Source: Isoetes taiwanensis
Taxonomy: Eukaryota > Streptophyta > Lycopodiopsida > Isoetales > Isoetaceae
Length of the DNA stretch: 64,000 bases
Assembly (NCBI GenBank): GCA_021234155.1
Contig: JAJEKV010000030.1
Location: forward strand, 16,172,003 to 16,236,002
Direction: 5' to 3'
Shown piece by piece: positions 32,040 to 43,041 of the stretch. The translations under genes and the position numbers were made by a program. Every line of letters starts with the position of its first letter. Within the stretch, counting starts at the first letter, position 1. The notes beneath the pieces were generated by a model, which was given only the letters and a program-made list of their open reading frames with translations, had not been told where the DNA came from and did no database searches.

Positions 32040-35000
32040 GCTCAGTAATTGAAGACGTGCATCTAGAACCTCAAGTATATATAATGCCAAGTCATGCACA
32101 GATGGTGCTCTATGAAGTTGTGGAAGCGTGGAATGGAATGCTAAGGTCAAAAAATGATTCCGGACTATCTCAAAAGCATGGCAACTCAGAAGAGTATGGC
32201 TTTCATCTTCAATAACCTACAACTGGCAACATGCACATAGTCTCGCTTCTCTCGGCAATTGCGGCCGCTCCCATCTACCTGTCTCAATCCGTAGCCTGTG
32301 GGACCCCGTGCGAATTGATACAATAGCTACAAGCTTGTTCCTGGACAATGAAGCAAGCAAATAAGCTTGGGGCCCTGGTAACTGCGTCCCATATCTTTTG
32401 AGAAAAACGGTCATTGAGATATTGTTGCAAAAGCTCGGGGATCGAAGCGGCAAGCATCGAGCAAAGGTTTCGCTTTAGTTTACCCCAACCCGGGCAAACC
32501 ATGTAGTGCAATGCTCTTTCCAACATCGTTTTAAACGCCGAGGAGATTCAGCCATGGCAAGTGCAAGAACGAGGGATACCTATCATCATCCATGTGGTGC
32601 ACCTTGTAGATATAGTGGAGATGGCGCTTCATTCATGTTGAATGTTGAAGAGGCCAAAACGTCTCTTGTAAAAGAATAGCATAGGGCACCGTTGTTTTAA
32701 CTCAGGCTGTAAGTGAGAAAGGACTTTTGCACCCGGCCCAAGCTCTCCCAAGCACTAGCACTAATGGCGGGTCCCCACACTTGAGAACCATACAAGAAAA
32801 AGCAGGCTCTACCAAAGCCCAAAAACAAGTGGGGCTTTCCGTGGCCAATCATGAATTTCTCAGCGAAAACAATTGTTTTGCATTGCATAGAGTGCTCTCC
32901 ATCCAAAGCAGCCACCGGCTTGGTAATACGCTTGTTCCCAAAGTGTGTTCTTCTGAATTCCACACCAAGATACTTGTAGCTATCTACAACTTCAACCAGC
33001 GGCTATCATAGTGCATAGTGGGAACATTGTGACGAGAAGATTGAACTACCAAAAGCTTGGTCTTTTGGAGATTAACACGCAGACCTGTGTTCTCACAAAA
33101 ACTGTGCAGAGCATGTAAATGTTGTTGCATATTAGCAGCGGTATGTGCGGAAGTTTAAACATCATCAGCATACATAAGTTGCTTAATGATATAGTGTGCC
33201 AAATGTGGACCTCTGCCGCCATGATTATCAAGCCATTCTTCCAATTGATCAATGTACAAGCCAAAGAGTGTAGGAGATAAAGGGCAACCCTGATGAACTC
33301 CAATATTGCTAGTGACTTGAGTACCGATCTTTGGAAATTTAGCAAAAACCCTTTCATAGAGCCGATAAACGCGCATTTTGAAGATCTTGTGGAACCCCAA
33401 GTGCATGCACGCTACCGCCAAAAAGCTCGCGTGGTGGTAATCGTATCAAAAGCGTAAGTAAAATCCACAAAGCATATATAGAGGTCTTGTTTCAAACTTC
33501 GACTATGTTCAATAAGCATGCATAGCGTGAAAATATGGTCTATTGTAGAATGGCATGGACGAAAAGCCACGCCTGTCCTACAAAGACGCATACACCCGGT
33601 ATGTTACGCCCATGATGTCAATCGCTTCTCGAAGAAGCTTGGCTAAGAGCTTTGAAAATATGGAACTTACCATGATCATGCGATAATTAGAAGGGTCATG
33701 CTTATCACCTGCTTTGTAAATTGATACGACCTTACTGGCAGCCCAAGTTTCTGGCAAGCCTTCTTGCAAAGCTTGATTTAAAAGAGTAGTGATGATTGGA
33801 AGCAATAGCGGACCCCCCCATTTAAGTAATTCTGCTTGCAAACCTTGAAGATCAGGAGACTTGCATTAGATAGATGTCGCAGTCCTTCTTTGACTTCCTC
33901 CTCTGTGAATTGAAGAATATCACCTACCAAAGGAGGCACAGAATTAAGGATCCCAGGATAATCATATAAGTGGACCAATCGCTCATCCCATTGCTGCATA
34001 GAAATATGTCCAAGGGTAGGAGGTGGTCGATATAATATCTGATGCTCAGCGACAAAGCGTGCCTTCTTGCGTTTCAAAACAGACTTATAATTCTGAATGG
34101 CATTATGTCTCGTATCTGGCTCAACTATCGTTCGCAAACCTGCAAGCGCAGGAGCAAATATCTGTGCATATTCAAAAGATCTACAATAAGTCAAGTTTAA
34201 TGCGAAGGGCAGGAGCCTGGATAGCAATGGGTTGAAGAGGTGGAAACTGCCACTTTAATGACAAATAAAGTGGATAGTGATCAGATTTTATCTCCTCATC
34301 TCTATGCCTTGTGCCAATTCGAAAATCTGAAATGAGATCCAAGGCTTGCACTTGGGAAATGACATAATCAACAACACTAGTACCACCACCCGCCTATCCC
34401 TGTCTTCACGTAATACCTTTAGAGTGTGGCCATTGCTCTAAGCCATTACAAAGTACCATCTCAAAGACTTCACACAACTGGATGAGCTCCCTTCCAAATG
34501 TTGAGACGGATTTGTTAGCATCAGGCGATGAACGTGGAAAGACTGTATCATTAGCAGACATCCATAAAGAGCCACGGACATCCTCAAGTATGAGTTGAGC
34601 AGCTTGCATTTCAGCAGTGCGAGCATTGAAATCACCAAGAAGAATAACATGCCCCAACTGTTTGAATTGAGCAATGTCATCATAAAGATCACCAACAAAA
34701 ATGGTGGGAAGTAACAGGCAGCAACAACAAAAATGGTACTACTATTGTGGTAATGAAGTTTGATCCACATGTAGCGATTATATCTATCAGCTTTATGAAG
34801 CGTGATATATGGAGCAAGGGCATCCTTGAAATAGCAAGCAACTCCACCGCAACCTCGTTGCCCATGACATTCATTAAATAATGAAAAGAATTGATAGCCT
34901 GTAAAATGGGGTAGCCGTTTGGCTGAATGCTCCCACGTTTCCATGAGCAGAAGGATATCCATATCTTTTGCAATAGAATTCAAGCCATCACCTTTACGCC

Positions 35001-35043
35001 AGGGAAAACCTCGACAATTCCAAGACACCAACCGAAGGCACAT
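32040..35043 (-). pseudogene. LINE ORF2 (endonuclease-reverse transcriptase), unit B
   Basis: The start MCLRLVSWNCRGFPWRKG and the endonuclease up to VVAACYFPP are open (201-codon frame at 34,438-35,043). The frameshift just after ACYFPP is shared with unit A, so it predates the duplication. The GDFNAR part follows at 34,406-34,657. The reverse transcriptase has the same motifs (VHQGCPLSPTLFGLYID, YADDV) but is split into frames of 78-103 codons by changes absent from unit A (32,455-33,430). Confidence 0.85.
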
Positions 35044-35046
35044 TTC

Positions 35047-35760
35047 CTAGGAAGGTACATTTGAGGTATGAGCAGTGCGAACTGAAGAGGCTGGAGCAAT
35101 AGAGGCGGTAGCGGCAGCAATAGCAGCAACATCAGCAGCTGCATCAAGGGTACCATTAGCAACATCGTGAGAGGAATGGCCTTGAGCAGAAGAAGTTGTG
35201 GTGGGTGCAGAAGATGGAACAACACGAGGCGCATTTGCAGCATTGGTGTGTGCATGGGAAATGGGAGAATGGACTTTAACACCAGCAGTATGAGTGGCCT
35301 TAGCATGATGAAAGGCGTCAGCAAAGGTTGCATGTGTTGGTATAAAAATACGTAGTTTTCCACGAATCAGTGCAGCCTTACCACCATTCTTTTGAATGTC
35401 CTGGACCTTTTGCAAATTCTGGCGTCTGGCTAACTGTTGGGACTTAGTAAGATCAAAATCCAGATAGAGAGATGTCCCTTTCAATTGCTTGGCCTGCTTG
35501 AGGATATCCATTTTAGTACTCAAATTTCGCACTGTAAATTTCACTATGCGCGAGTGGTAGGGCTGCAATGCTCCAACTCTATGAGCTCAGTGACAACAAC
35601 TGGTGTTGTGAAGTCCAATTTAGCTAACACCAAAGTCTGTACCTTCTGTTGCAAGTCCTCTGATGCTTCTTCTGGCATGCCACGAATTACCAGATTACAC
35701 TGACGGTTGTGCCTATCAATGTATTCTCTACGCCTCTGAGCAGATGTAGATGCAGGTGTA
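35047..35760 (-). pseudogene. LINE ORF1 (RRM-like), unit B, best preserved
   Basis: The minus-strand frames give REYIDRHNRQCNLVIRGMPE, then VLAKLDFTTPVVVTELIELE, one frameshift near 35,550, then a 173-codon frame with KMDILKQAKQLKGTSLYLDF, DLTKSQQLARRQNLQKVQDI and GGKAALIRGKLRIFIPT, and an Ala/Ser/Thr/His-rich tail. The 'IRGMPE' and 'R-LKGT-----DL' pattern fits the RRM plus C-terminal domain of L1 ORF1. The stop TAG lies three bases before the ATG of ORF2. Confidence 0.75.
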
Positions 35761-35919
35761 GATGCAAGACTTGTTACATGAGAGTTTTGAAATTGGGGTT
35801 CATAAATTAGAATTGCATTAAAATTCGAGTATGACAGCGAATGGCATAAGTTTTGTTGAGGTCACCTTTTTCTTGTTTTGGGAAAGCAGTTATAACTCAA
35901 AATTTGGTCTTTCTATTAG

Positions 35920-37670
35920 CAATCTTTTTGCTCAAAGTGGTTGCCTCAAGCAATATGGAGGTCCTGAACCATTGTGGTTGAAGACTTTCTAGGAATACCT
36001 TCAATAGAACGCAGGTACAAACAAAATTATTTTAGGTCGGTGTAGTCCTGGGAAGCAAGACTTTTAGCTTTTGAAGCAGTTGAGATATGCGTATGGTGAA
36101 TGTGAGGTATTCCAATTGCTTTCTTAGTTTGGCATCCTAGACTTGATAGGTAATGGATGGTTTAATTAAATTTTTATTTAATTCGTCATCAATTGCAGTT
36201 GGGATAATATATTTAGACATGTCGAAGAAATGCAAGGATTATACCCAAGTTATACACCCTCCTATATGCAATTTTGCACCTTGGATAGTGATTACTTGTA
36301 TCCTCATGAATAGAAGATTGTAAGATATTTATATTTAGAAGATACCATTCCAACTTAAAATGGCTGCGTCTATTGTCTATCGGAAAGTGGAGCTATTTTG
36401 GAGTATTTTATCCAACACCTCCATTTGCATTAGATCAAGTTGGGAAGTGGAAGGCGTATCCTTGTTGCCAGTTGTGAATAAAGGCTTAAAGCACAGATAA
36501 TAGTTTCTTTTTTTTATATCAAAAAGTTGGCCACGGTGGAGGTCATTACATTGTTTCCTCTTTATAAATCTAGAATATACCTCACTAACATCTTCATTTT
36601 CCTCCTCCAATTTTGGCATAGGTGGAGAGATGCAACCCCTCCAAAAAAAAAAAAAAAAAAAAAAAATCCATGTTTTAAAAATTTTAAGGCTTCATATTCC
36701 CAAGCTTCTTTTCTTACCAATGATGCATGTGGAAACGCCTTCCTTGAAAAACGATTATGCCAAAAACTCACAGTGACAGCCTAATACTAGAGGATAGGAC
36801 TTTAAGGTTTGTCAAACTTGTGTCAGAAGCTCAAATAAGCATAAAAATGATTGGGGATTCCAAGGGGAAAAATGAATCTGATTGGGATAGACAATGGTCC
36901 TACACCGTGGATGTACAAGAGGAGTAACATAACAAAAAAAAAGGTAGAAAAATATTTTCCTTCTTAAGCACGTAAAGATATTAGGGGTGTTGGTTAAAGG
37001 ACTCTTCAAGAAAGTTTTGTTCTTCTTTTATGGAGTTCGAGCCTCTGTATCGACGACATTAGCAACCATTGCAAATCATATGGTATTTGATTACAGATAC
37101 AACGCGACCAATCATTTCTAAGTGTATTCACACCAGGTGCGCTCTGGCCATATGGGAGCCCATGGAAGCCGTAGGATGGACGAATCCAACGGCCGCATAA
37201 GGTATTGGGAGCAACGAGTGCGACCAATCATTTCTAAGTGTATTCGCACCAGGCACGCTTTGGCCATATGGGAGTCGTAGGATGGGCGAATCCAAAGGCC
37301 GCATAAGGTGTTGGGCGCGACGAGTGCAAATAAGCATAAAAATGATTGGGGTTTCCAAGGGGAAAAATGAATACGATGGGATTGACAATGGTCCTATGCC
37401 ATTTATGTACAAGAGGAGTAACATCACAAAGAAAGGATAGGAAGATGTCTCCCTTCTCAAGCACATAGAGGTATTAGAGGTGTTGGTTAGAGGACTCTTC
37501 AAAAAGGTTTTGTTCTCCCTTTATGGAGGTTTGGGTCTCTATATCGACAGCATTAGCCACCATTGCAAATCATAGGGTATTTGATTACAGATACAATGCG
37601 ACCAATCGTTGTTAAGTGTATTCGCACCAGGCGCTCTCTGGCCATATGGAAGCTTGCAACTGTAACGTCA
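35920..37670. repeat. Unidentified repeat block, unit B
   Basis: Copy of 26,500-28,260. The 117-base tandem units are cleaner here ('gcgaccaatcatttctaag', 'tgtattcgcaccaggc', 'ccgcataaggt'), with starts near 37,103 and 37,219 and a partial third at about 37,597. Confidence 0.7.
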
Positions 37671-38489
37671 CTTTTTTGAAGGAATCATGTCAAACCTTTG
37701 GTACCTTTACGTTAGCTTCGGTAATATTTGTTGCTTTATGCATTGTGTAAAGTTTGTGACATATTTTAGAGTCCAATATACCAATATTTATGCGTCAACT
37801 ATAATGTCACTAGTACAATAGTTTCTGGTCAATTTTATGACATGTTTGTGCGAATATTCGTGATACTTTGTTGTCACCTATTGTGAAACGTTTATAGCGT
37901 TAAGCATATCAACAATTTTATACCAATGCTCTTTTATATATTGGTGGCATGTACATACAATTGTGCCAAGCAATTGTCAATGTTTTGACGTCAGAAATAC
38001 ATAAATATCTTGGCACAAAAGGGGCTAAGTTTGGCCAAAAAGTGCCACTAGTTTGTTAGAATTGCTATTTTTTATTTTAGCTTATGGTGTTTTTGGCCAG
38101 ATTTTTTGGTGCTATTATATAGAACTATAGTTTAAAAATAGGGTTCCACTTTGCTTTTTCCAGTTTTTTGCCTTATTTTTGGAGTTTTCTCCCTTCTCCC
38201 CTCCCACTCCCTTCCTTTTATTCTATTTCAGGGTTTGCTGGTGGCGGCAGAGCATAAGGTGGTCTGGTCTAGTGGCTAGAAAAGCTTCATTTTATTTGCT
38301 ATATGGCTAGGTCTGCCTCTTTACATATGGTGCATGATAGCTAGATAGTCGAGGTTAAAGCCGGCCTCAAGAAAGAACATCCATCATGCAGTTAATTCAA
38401 TCTCCTAAGAATTGTATTAATAGATGCATCTAAATCAATATCATCATCGAACAATATTAATTCGCATGTCACAATGGGGAAAAAATGGA

Positions 38490-38975
38490 TGTCACCATGT
38501 TCGACCTGCTTGGCAGTGGCTTTTGAGCCTTTTCCATTGTGACTTGAATAGTCAGCAGGTCCTATTGTCAGTTTATCCTAGTTCTTGGGACAAGTTGGCA
38601 AAGATGGCTTTCCACTTAGCATCTGCTTGGATCATCTGATCCATTTGGAAGAGATGAAATCTCCTCATCTTCAAGGGACAGATCTTTTCAGATATGCAAG
38701 TGCTTAGCAATTCTCATAGTCGCATTGTGAAGGCGTACAAGTGTTCTTCCTTAAAGGATGACATCAAGAGTGTCATTTGGGAGCAATATCTTCAGATTCA
38801 GACCTACTCATAGCAAACAGTTGTGCTCGTGGTGATATGTATTCTCTGTATGTTATGTATGTGGTGGGTAGTGTTGCTCTAGTGGACATCCTCTCCACTG
38901 GGTTTTGAGTCCCCCATGTACTCTTTGTATTCTTTTGAGTAATAAAAGTCCACGTTCATTAAACAAAAAAAAAAG
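38490..38975 (+). mobile_element. Short poly(A)-tailed retroposed piece, unit B
   Basis: Copy of 29,084-29,566 with a shorter A-run (about 10). The octamer ggatgtca again flanks it (about 38,486 and 38,975). The duplicated frame is interrupted by small clustered changes (38,505-38,690). Confidence 0.5.
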
Positions 38976-40082
38976 GGATGTCATTTGGAACCATTTGTTG
39001 TGAAAATTTGACAAGCATATTTGTTGTTGGGCTAATAGAATATTTTGATGTGGCATTGGCATTGGAATTATAGTGGCCATATTGTTTGATCTAATTGCGA
39101 GCGCACTATAGTGATTTTGCGATTAAAAATGCAATTACATATAACTTAATTCGGTTGTTATGGTCATATAAATTGGGCATATTATAAATGCTAAAAGGTG
39201 CCAAGACAAACCTTAATGATCGAAAAGCCTTCCAAAAGAAAAAGGTAAGCACCCCAAATATCAGAAGTACCACAGCAATGTCCAGGCAGCAGAAGCTGAT
39301 CTATAGGATACCGGATTTGCTTCCGTCAGACCCATCTGCCAAATTTTCTGCCCATCGAGATAGTGCCATGTGGCTTTGCCACGTGGACAAGTGAAAACAA
39401 AAGACACAATGGTTGTTGATGCGGTTTATAGAAGGAAGAGCAGAAGAAGCTGGGAGAGGAGAATGTGACGGAAGGAATTTGATATAAGGATTAGGTCACA
39501 AGGTTTATTTGCACGCACATAGTCGCAATGTAGTAGAGCTTATGTTCCAGCCATATAATTGTTGAACTAATAGGTCATCAGTTCCACCTGTGTTGGATGC
39601 AGACCATAGAAGTTTACCATAATGAATAATGCTTCATGAAACGAAGTAGTCCCTTCTTTCTTGCCCCTTTCTCCCATGCACACTCTTGTAAATTGCTTCT
39701 ACAACTACATCATGAACATGTCGGCCTCAACTTCCACACCAACACCCATGGATATGCTAATAGATGGGAAAAACCTCCTACAACCCCAATCTCAGCCACC
39801 GCAGACAAACAAGGCAGCCAAACTTATACTAGGAGCTATGATAGATTCCATTCCACATCCATAGGACAGACCACACCGGAAGGTTTGACAAGTCCACTCT
39901 ACGAAAGGAGGCAAGGGGAAAGGCACATGCAACATGCTTGGCTAGACAAACCTATGACCGACACTCAAACCTAGCAGCAACTTGCTCTCAAACAAGTCAA
40001 GATGGGGCATCTGAAGAGCCCTAGAGGCAGATCCAGATGAATGTCGAAGGCCTAACAGCTAAATTCACATGTTTTGCTGAGC

Positions 40083-42005
40083 AGCTAGAGATTTCGGCAC
40101 CTACATTGATTATTAACTTCAACTAGTACAGTTTAAATGAAACTAAAATAGATCAAACATGGTGAAAACTATTCTGACCATAATAACCATTGATCTGGCT
40201 ATAACATCAAGTAGACTAGACATCATGTTTTGGGACAGGGAACATTTTGAGCAGGAGAGCAAGGAGATTATAGGAGAGCTCCATATAGAGGCTTCAGAGA
40301 TGGCCACAAGGATCTAACAAGCTATTTGAGCAGCTTCCAATGAGAATTAAACAGATCAACATCTTTAGGCCTTGTAGGACAGGATGAACGCTCTGGACAC
40401 GGCAAAATCTTCCAAGGTCATGGATGTTGCCTCTAGGCTTTAGTGGTTGGATGAAGACTCCTCTAATAGAGATCATGATATATAAGAGCTGCACAAAATA
40501 ATTTCTTTGCAAGGTAATAGGCTTCACGCCAATGCTCATGAGAAATTGCACCATTGCATGCGAGAATTAGAGAAACAGACTGTGGGGCAGCAAGAACTAA
40601 GCTCCTACTTCCAAGCATTGAAGGCAATCTAGACACTATTCCAAGCATATGGCAACATGTGCTGGTGAGATAGATGAATGGTATTGGTATGAGACAAAAT
40701 CATATATAGTCTAGTCAAAGCAGAATGCCCACTGTGGAACTATGCTAGGGAGTAGCTTAGTGATGCTGGAGTGAGCACGTTGTGTGTCGCCTAGGGAGAT
40801 TTAGGCTAAGCCTAATAGACGAGCGATAGATACTGTAGACATTGGCGAGGTTGCATTTGCTACTAGTATGGGCTCGGTGGTAAGTGTTTACCAATAGTCT
40901 AGACGTCTAGAGTATTCTCGGTGCTTGTAGTTTCTCTCTTACATTGGATCCACTGGTGTGGGGGTTCTAGACGACGTATTGTCTAGATATAGTGGAGAGC
41001 ATCTAAGTTGTAGATGCTATGGTGTGTATGATAGATTCTATATGTGCGTTTCTTATACTCCATCAGTCATTACGTACTGATTACTCTACTGGATAATTTT
41101 CGTGCATGGTACTTACATGTAGAGTCATGTGCAGGCTATTTGATAGATGGGAAAGCCAAGTGATGTGCTTAATTATCTAGTAAATGATGTTGTTGTTATC
41201 TTGCTATTTATATACATGGCTTTCATGTATATAGCCTCGTGGGAGGCATGACATGTTATATGTACTCTAATGATTCAATAGGAATATGAATTGAAAATTT
41301 TGGTACTAAAATTTTGGTTTGTAACAATGGATACAAGGATAATATCATACTTGTGGATATGAGAAGCTAGTAGGAAACTCTTTCTCGATATCATAAAATC
41401 ATGAAATAGCCTCCCTAGTCTTTGAATCTGAAAGATATCAATATCCTTTAAGGATACCATCACACGAATAGGAAAGCAGCTTATGCAATTGTGTTTGATT
41501 TTTTTGTATTTCCCTAGCCCTAAGGTTCTCTCCAGCTCCTAATGTCCATTCAGAGTTATGTGCCCTTAGATAGGGTGAGATGTATGTTGAGACCTTAGAT
41601 GGCCCCTCAAAGAATATTGGGTGCAGATCTGTTAGAGAGACCAGATGTGTTCCTGATGAAATAGAAAAGTAGTCTTGTCTTAGAGGCGACGTGGGAGAGT
41701 CATGGTTCCACAATTCAGTATGATTTAAATTGAATTGGCTCAATAGTTTGGAATTAAATCCTGATGCTTTGGAATTAAATCTTGAAAACAAGAATCCCAA
41801 TGGGGAAGTAATGTTAGGCCCAAAATGTTTTGAAGACCATTGGTGTGAATTTGCATGCATGGTAATGTTTGGCATAATATAATATTTCAATATTATAATT
41901 TGCGTGGAATATTGGTGGTCACATATTCCCCTAGCTCAAATTGTTGAGGTGCATCAGGGCAGTCTAGACTAGGCACGATACACTAAACGATTAATTAGCT
42001 AGAAG
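40083..42005. other. No supported gene
   Basis: The 150-codon minus-strand ORF at 41,438-41,890 and the shorter ones at 40,294-40,648 show no motif I recognise. The stretch 40,780-41,100 is rich in 'ctagac/gtctag' strings ('gtctagacgtctagag') but has no clear repeat period. Confidence 0.5.
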
Positions 42006-42049
42006 ATATCACCATCGATGGTTTTTTTGCGCCCGATTTGGGTTGGACT

Positions 42050-42255
42050 CCACTAGAAACCTCCTCAACTTTTTGTGGAAACCTCCCCAGCTTTCCACGG
42101 AAACCTCTCCAACTTTTCGTGAATACCTCCCTAAGCTTCCAGGAAACCTCCCCACCTTTCTGTGGAAACCTCCACAACTTTTCGCGTATGCCCTGGGAAA
42201 GCGATTTCCATGGCAACCTCCCCAGCTTTCACTGGAAACCTCCCCAATTTTCCTT
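42050..42255. repeat. 22-bp minisatellite (ggaaacctccccaacttttcgt)
   Basis: About eight units of period 22 occur ('ggaaacctccccagctttcc', 'ggaaacctctccaacttttc', 'ggaaacctccccacctttct', and so on), with one longer spacer near 42,185. It makes overlapping repetitive ORFs in several frames that are not genes. Related single units lie at 49,490-49,520 and 49,660-49,712. Confidence 0.85.
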
Positions 42256-42297
42256 GTAAGACATGGGGAGATTTTCAAATAAAACAAGGTGCTGCGC

Positions 42298-42362
42298 ACG
42301 GAGGGTTGCCCTCCATGGTCGGAGGGTGAAGTGGCTTAAATCATAGTTCGAAGTCATGTTTT
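42298..42362. repeat. Short dispersed repeat; second copy at 46,462-46,521
   Basis: The string 'gttgccctccatgg' followed by 'cggagggtgaagtggctta' and 'aatcat' plus 'caaagtcatgttt' is present at both places in the same orientation, with few changes over about 60 bases. Confidence 0.8.
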
Positions 42363-42587
42363 GACCAATTCAAATTGTTACTTCAAGACAATAGAATACT
42401 TGATAACATACGAAACAATGTATGAAGCCTGCGCAGATTCATGAATGCTAGCACTCCACCATTGAGTTTTCCAAGAGGCCTTTAAATCCTCCATGGGTTT
42501 GAAACTGCATCGTACATAGCTTGAGAGGATCTTATAACGGTTAATTTGATAGAAATAGTTTTGCAGAACGTCCATGGATTTCGCATT

Positions 42588-43041
42588 ACAACAACCACAC
42601 ATAACTACCATTAACATTAATGAACACAACCATTGGGTCTAATACATTTAAATTAAAATCCCCCTTACACCCCCTTTGGTTTGGGTGCATATTCACACGG
42701 GGGTTGACTCCGGGCAACGAGAGCTGTTGGATAGGCATATTCATCCCTTATTCCTTAGTCTACACCGTACGTAAAGTTCCTCGTTTGTGGGGTATGCAAG
42801 TACAAAATTTGCTATACTGTATAACAAGATTTGCAAAATACTATAAGATTTCAAGCAAAATACTATATGGTGTTGATTTTGTACGTGCAAAACATAATTA
42901 TAAGGGCTCTCGCTGCCCTACGTCACCCCCCGTGTGAATATGCACCCAAACCAAAGGGGGTGTAAGGGGGATTTTAATTTAAATGTATTAGACCCAATGG
43001 TTGTGTTCATTAATGTTAATGGTAGTTATGTGTTGGTTGTT
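42588..43041. mobile_element. Foldback element with ~130-bp arms
   Basis: The left arm (about 42,588-42,724, 'acataactaccattaaca ... cgggcaacgagagc') is the near-perfect reverse complement of the right arm (about 42,906-43,041, 'gctctcgctgccc ... tgttaatggtagttatgt'). The middle of about 180 bases is AT-rich with 'caaaatactata' repeats. The target-site duplication is unclear. The plus-strand ORF over it (42,620-42,937) is an artefact of the arms. Confidence 0.85.

Larger units (their letters stand above)
31730..35830 (-). mobile_element. L1-type LINE, unit B
   Basis: Duplicate of the LINE in unit A, with coding sequence at about 32,040-35,760. Here ORF1 and the endonuclease N-terminus are better kept, while the reverse transcriptase is broken up. 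Confidence 0.75.
30675..40080. repeat. 9.4-kb tandem duplication, unit B
   Basis: This is the second unit in direct orientation, about 9,406 bases against about 9,412 for unit A. Homopolymer lengths differ (T-run at about 30,818-30,845 is longer than in A; A-runs at 36,643 and 38,965 are shorter). Other differences come in tight clusters described in the findings. The right edge is followed by unique sequence ('gcagctagagatttcgg'). Confidence 0.9.

Noticed and set aside
42009-42299. Repetitive proteins on both strands
   Set aside because: They arise from the 22-bp minisatellite; a 22-base period does not keep one peptide repeat, and no gene context exists.
42620-42937. 105-codon plus-strand ORF
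   Set aside because: It lies across the arms of the foldback element and is explained by them.
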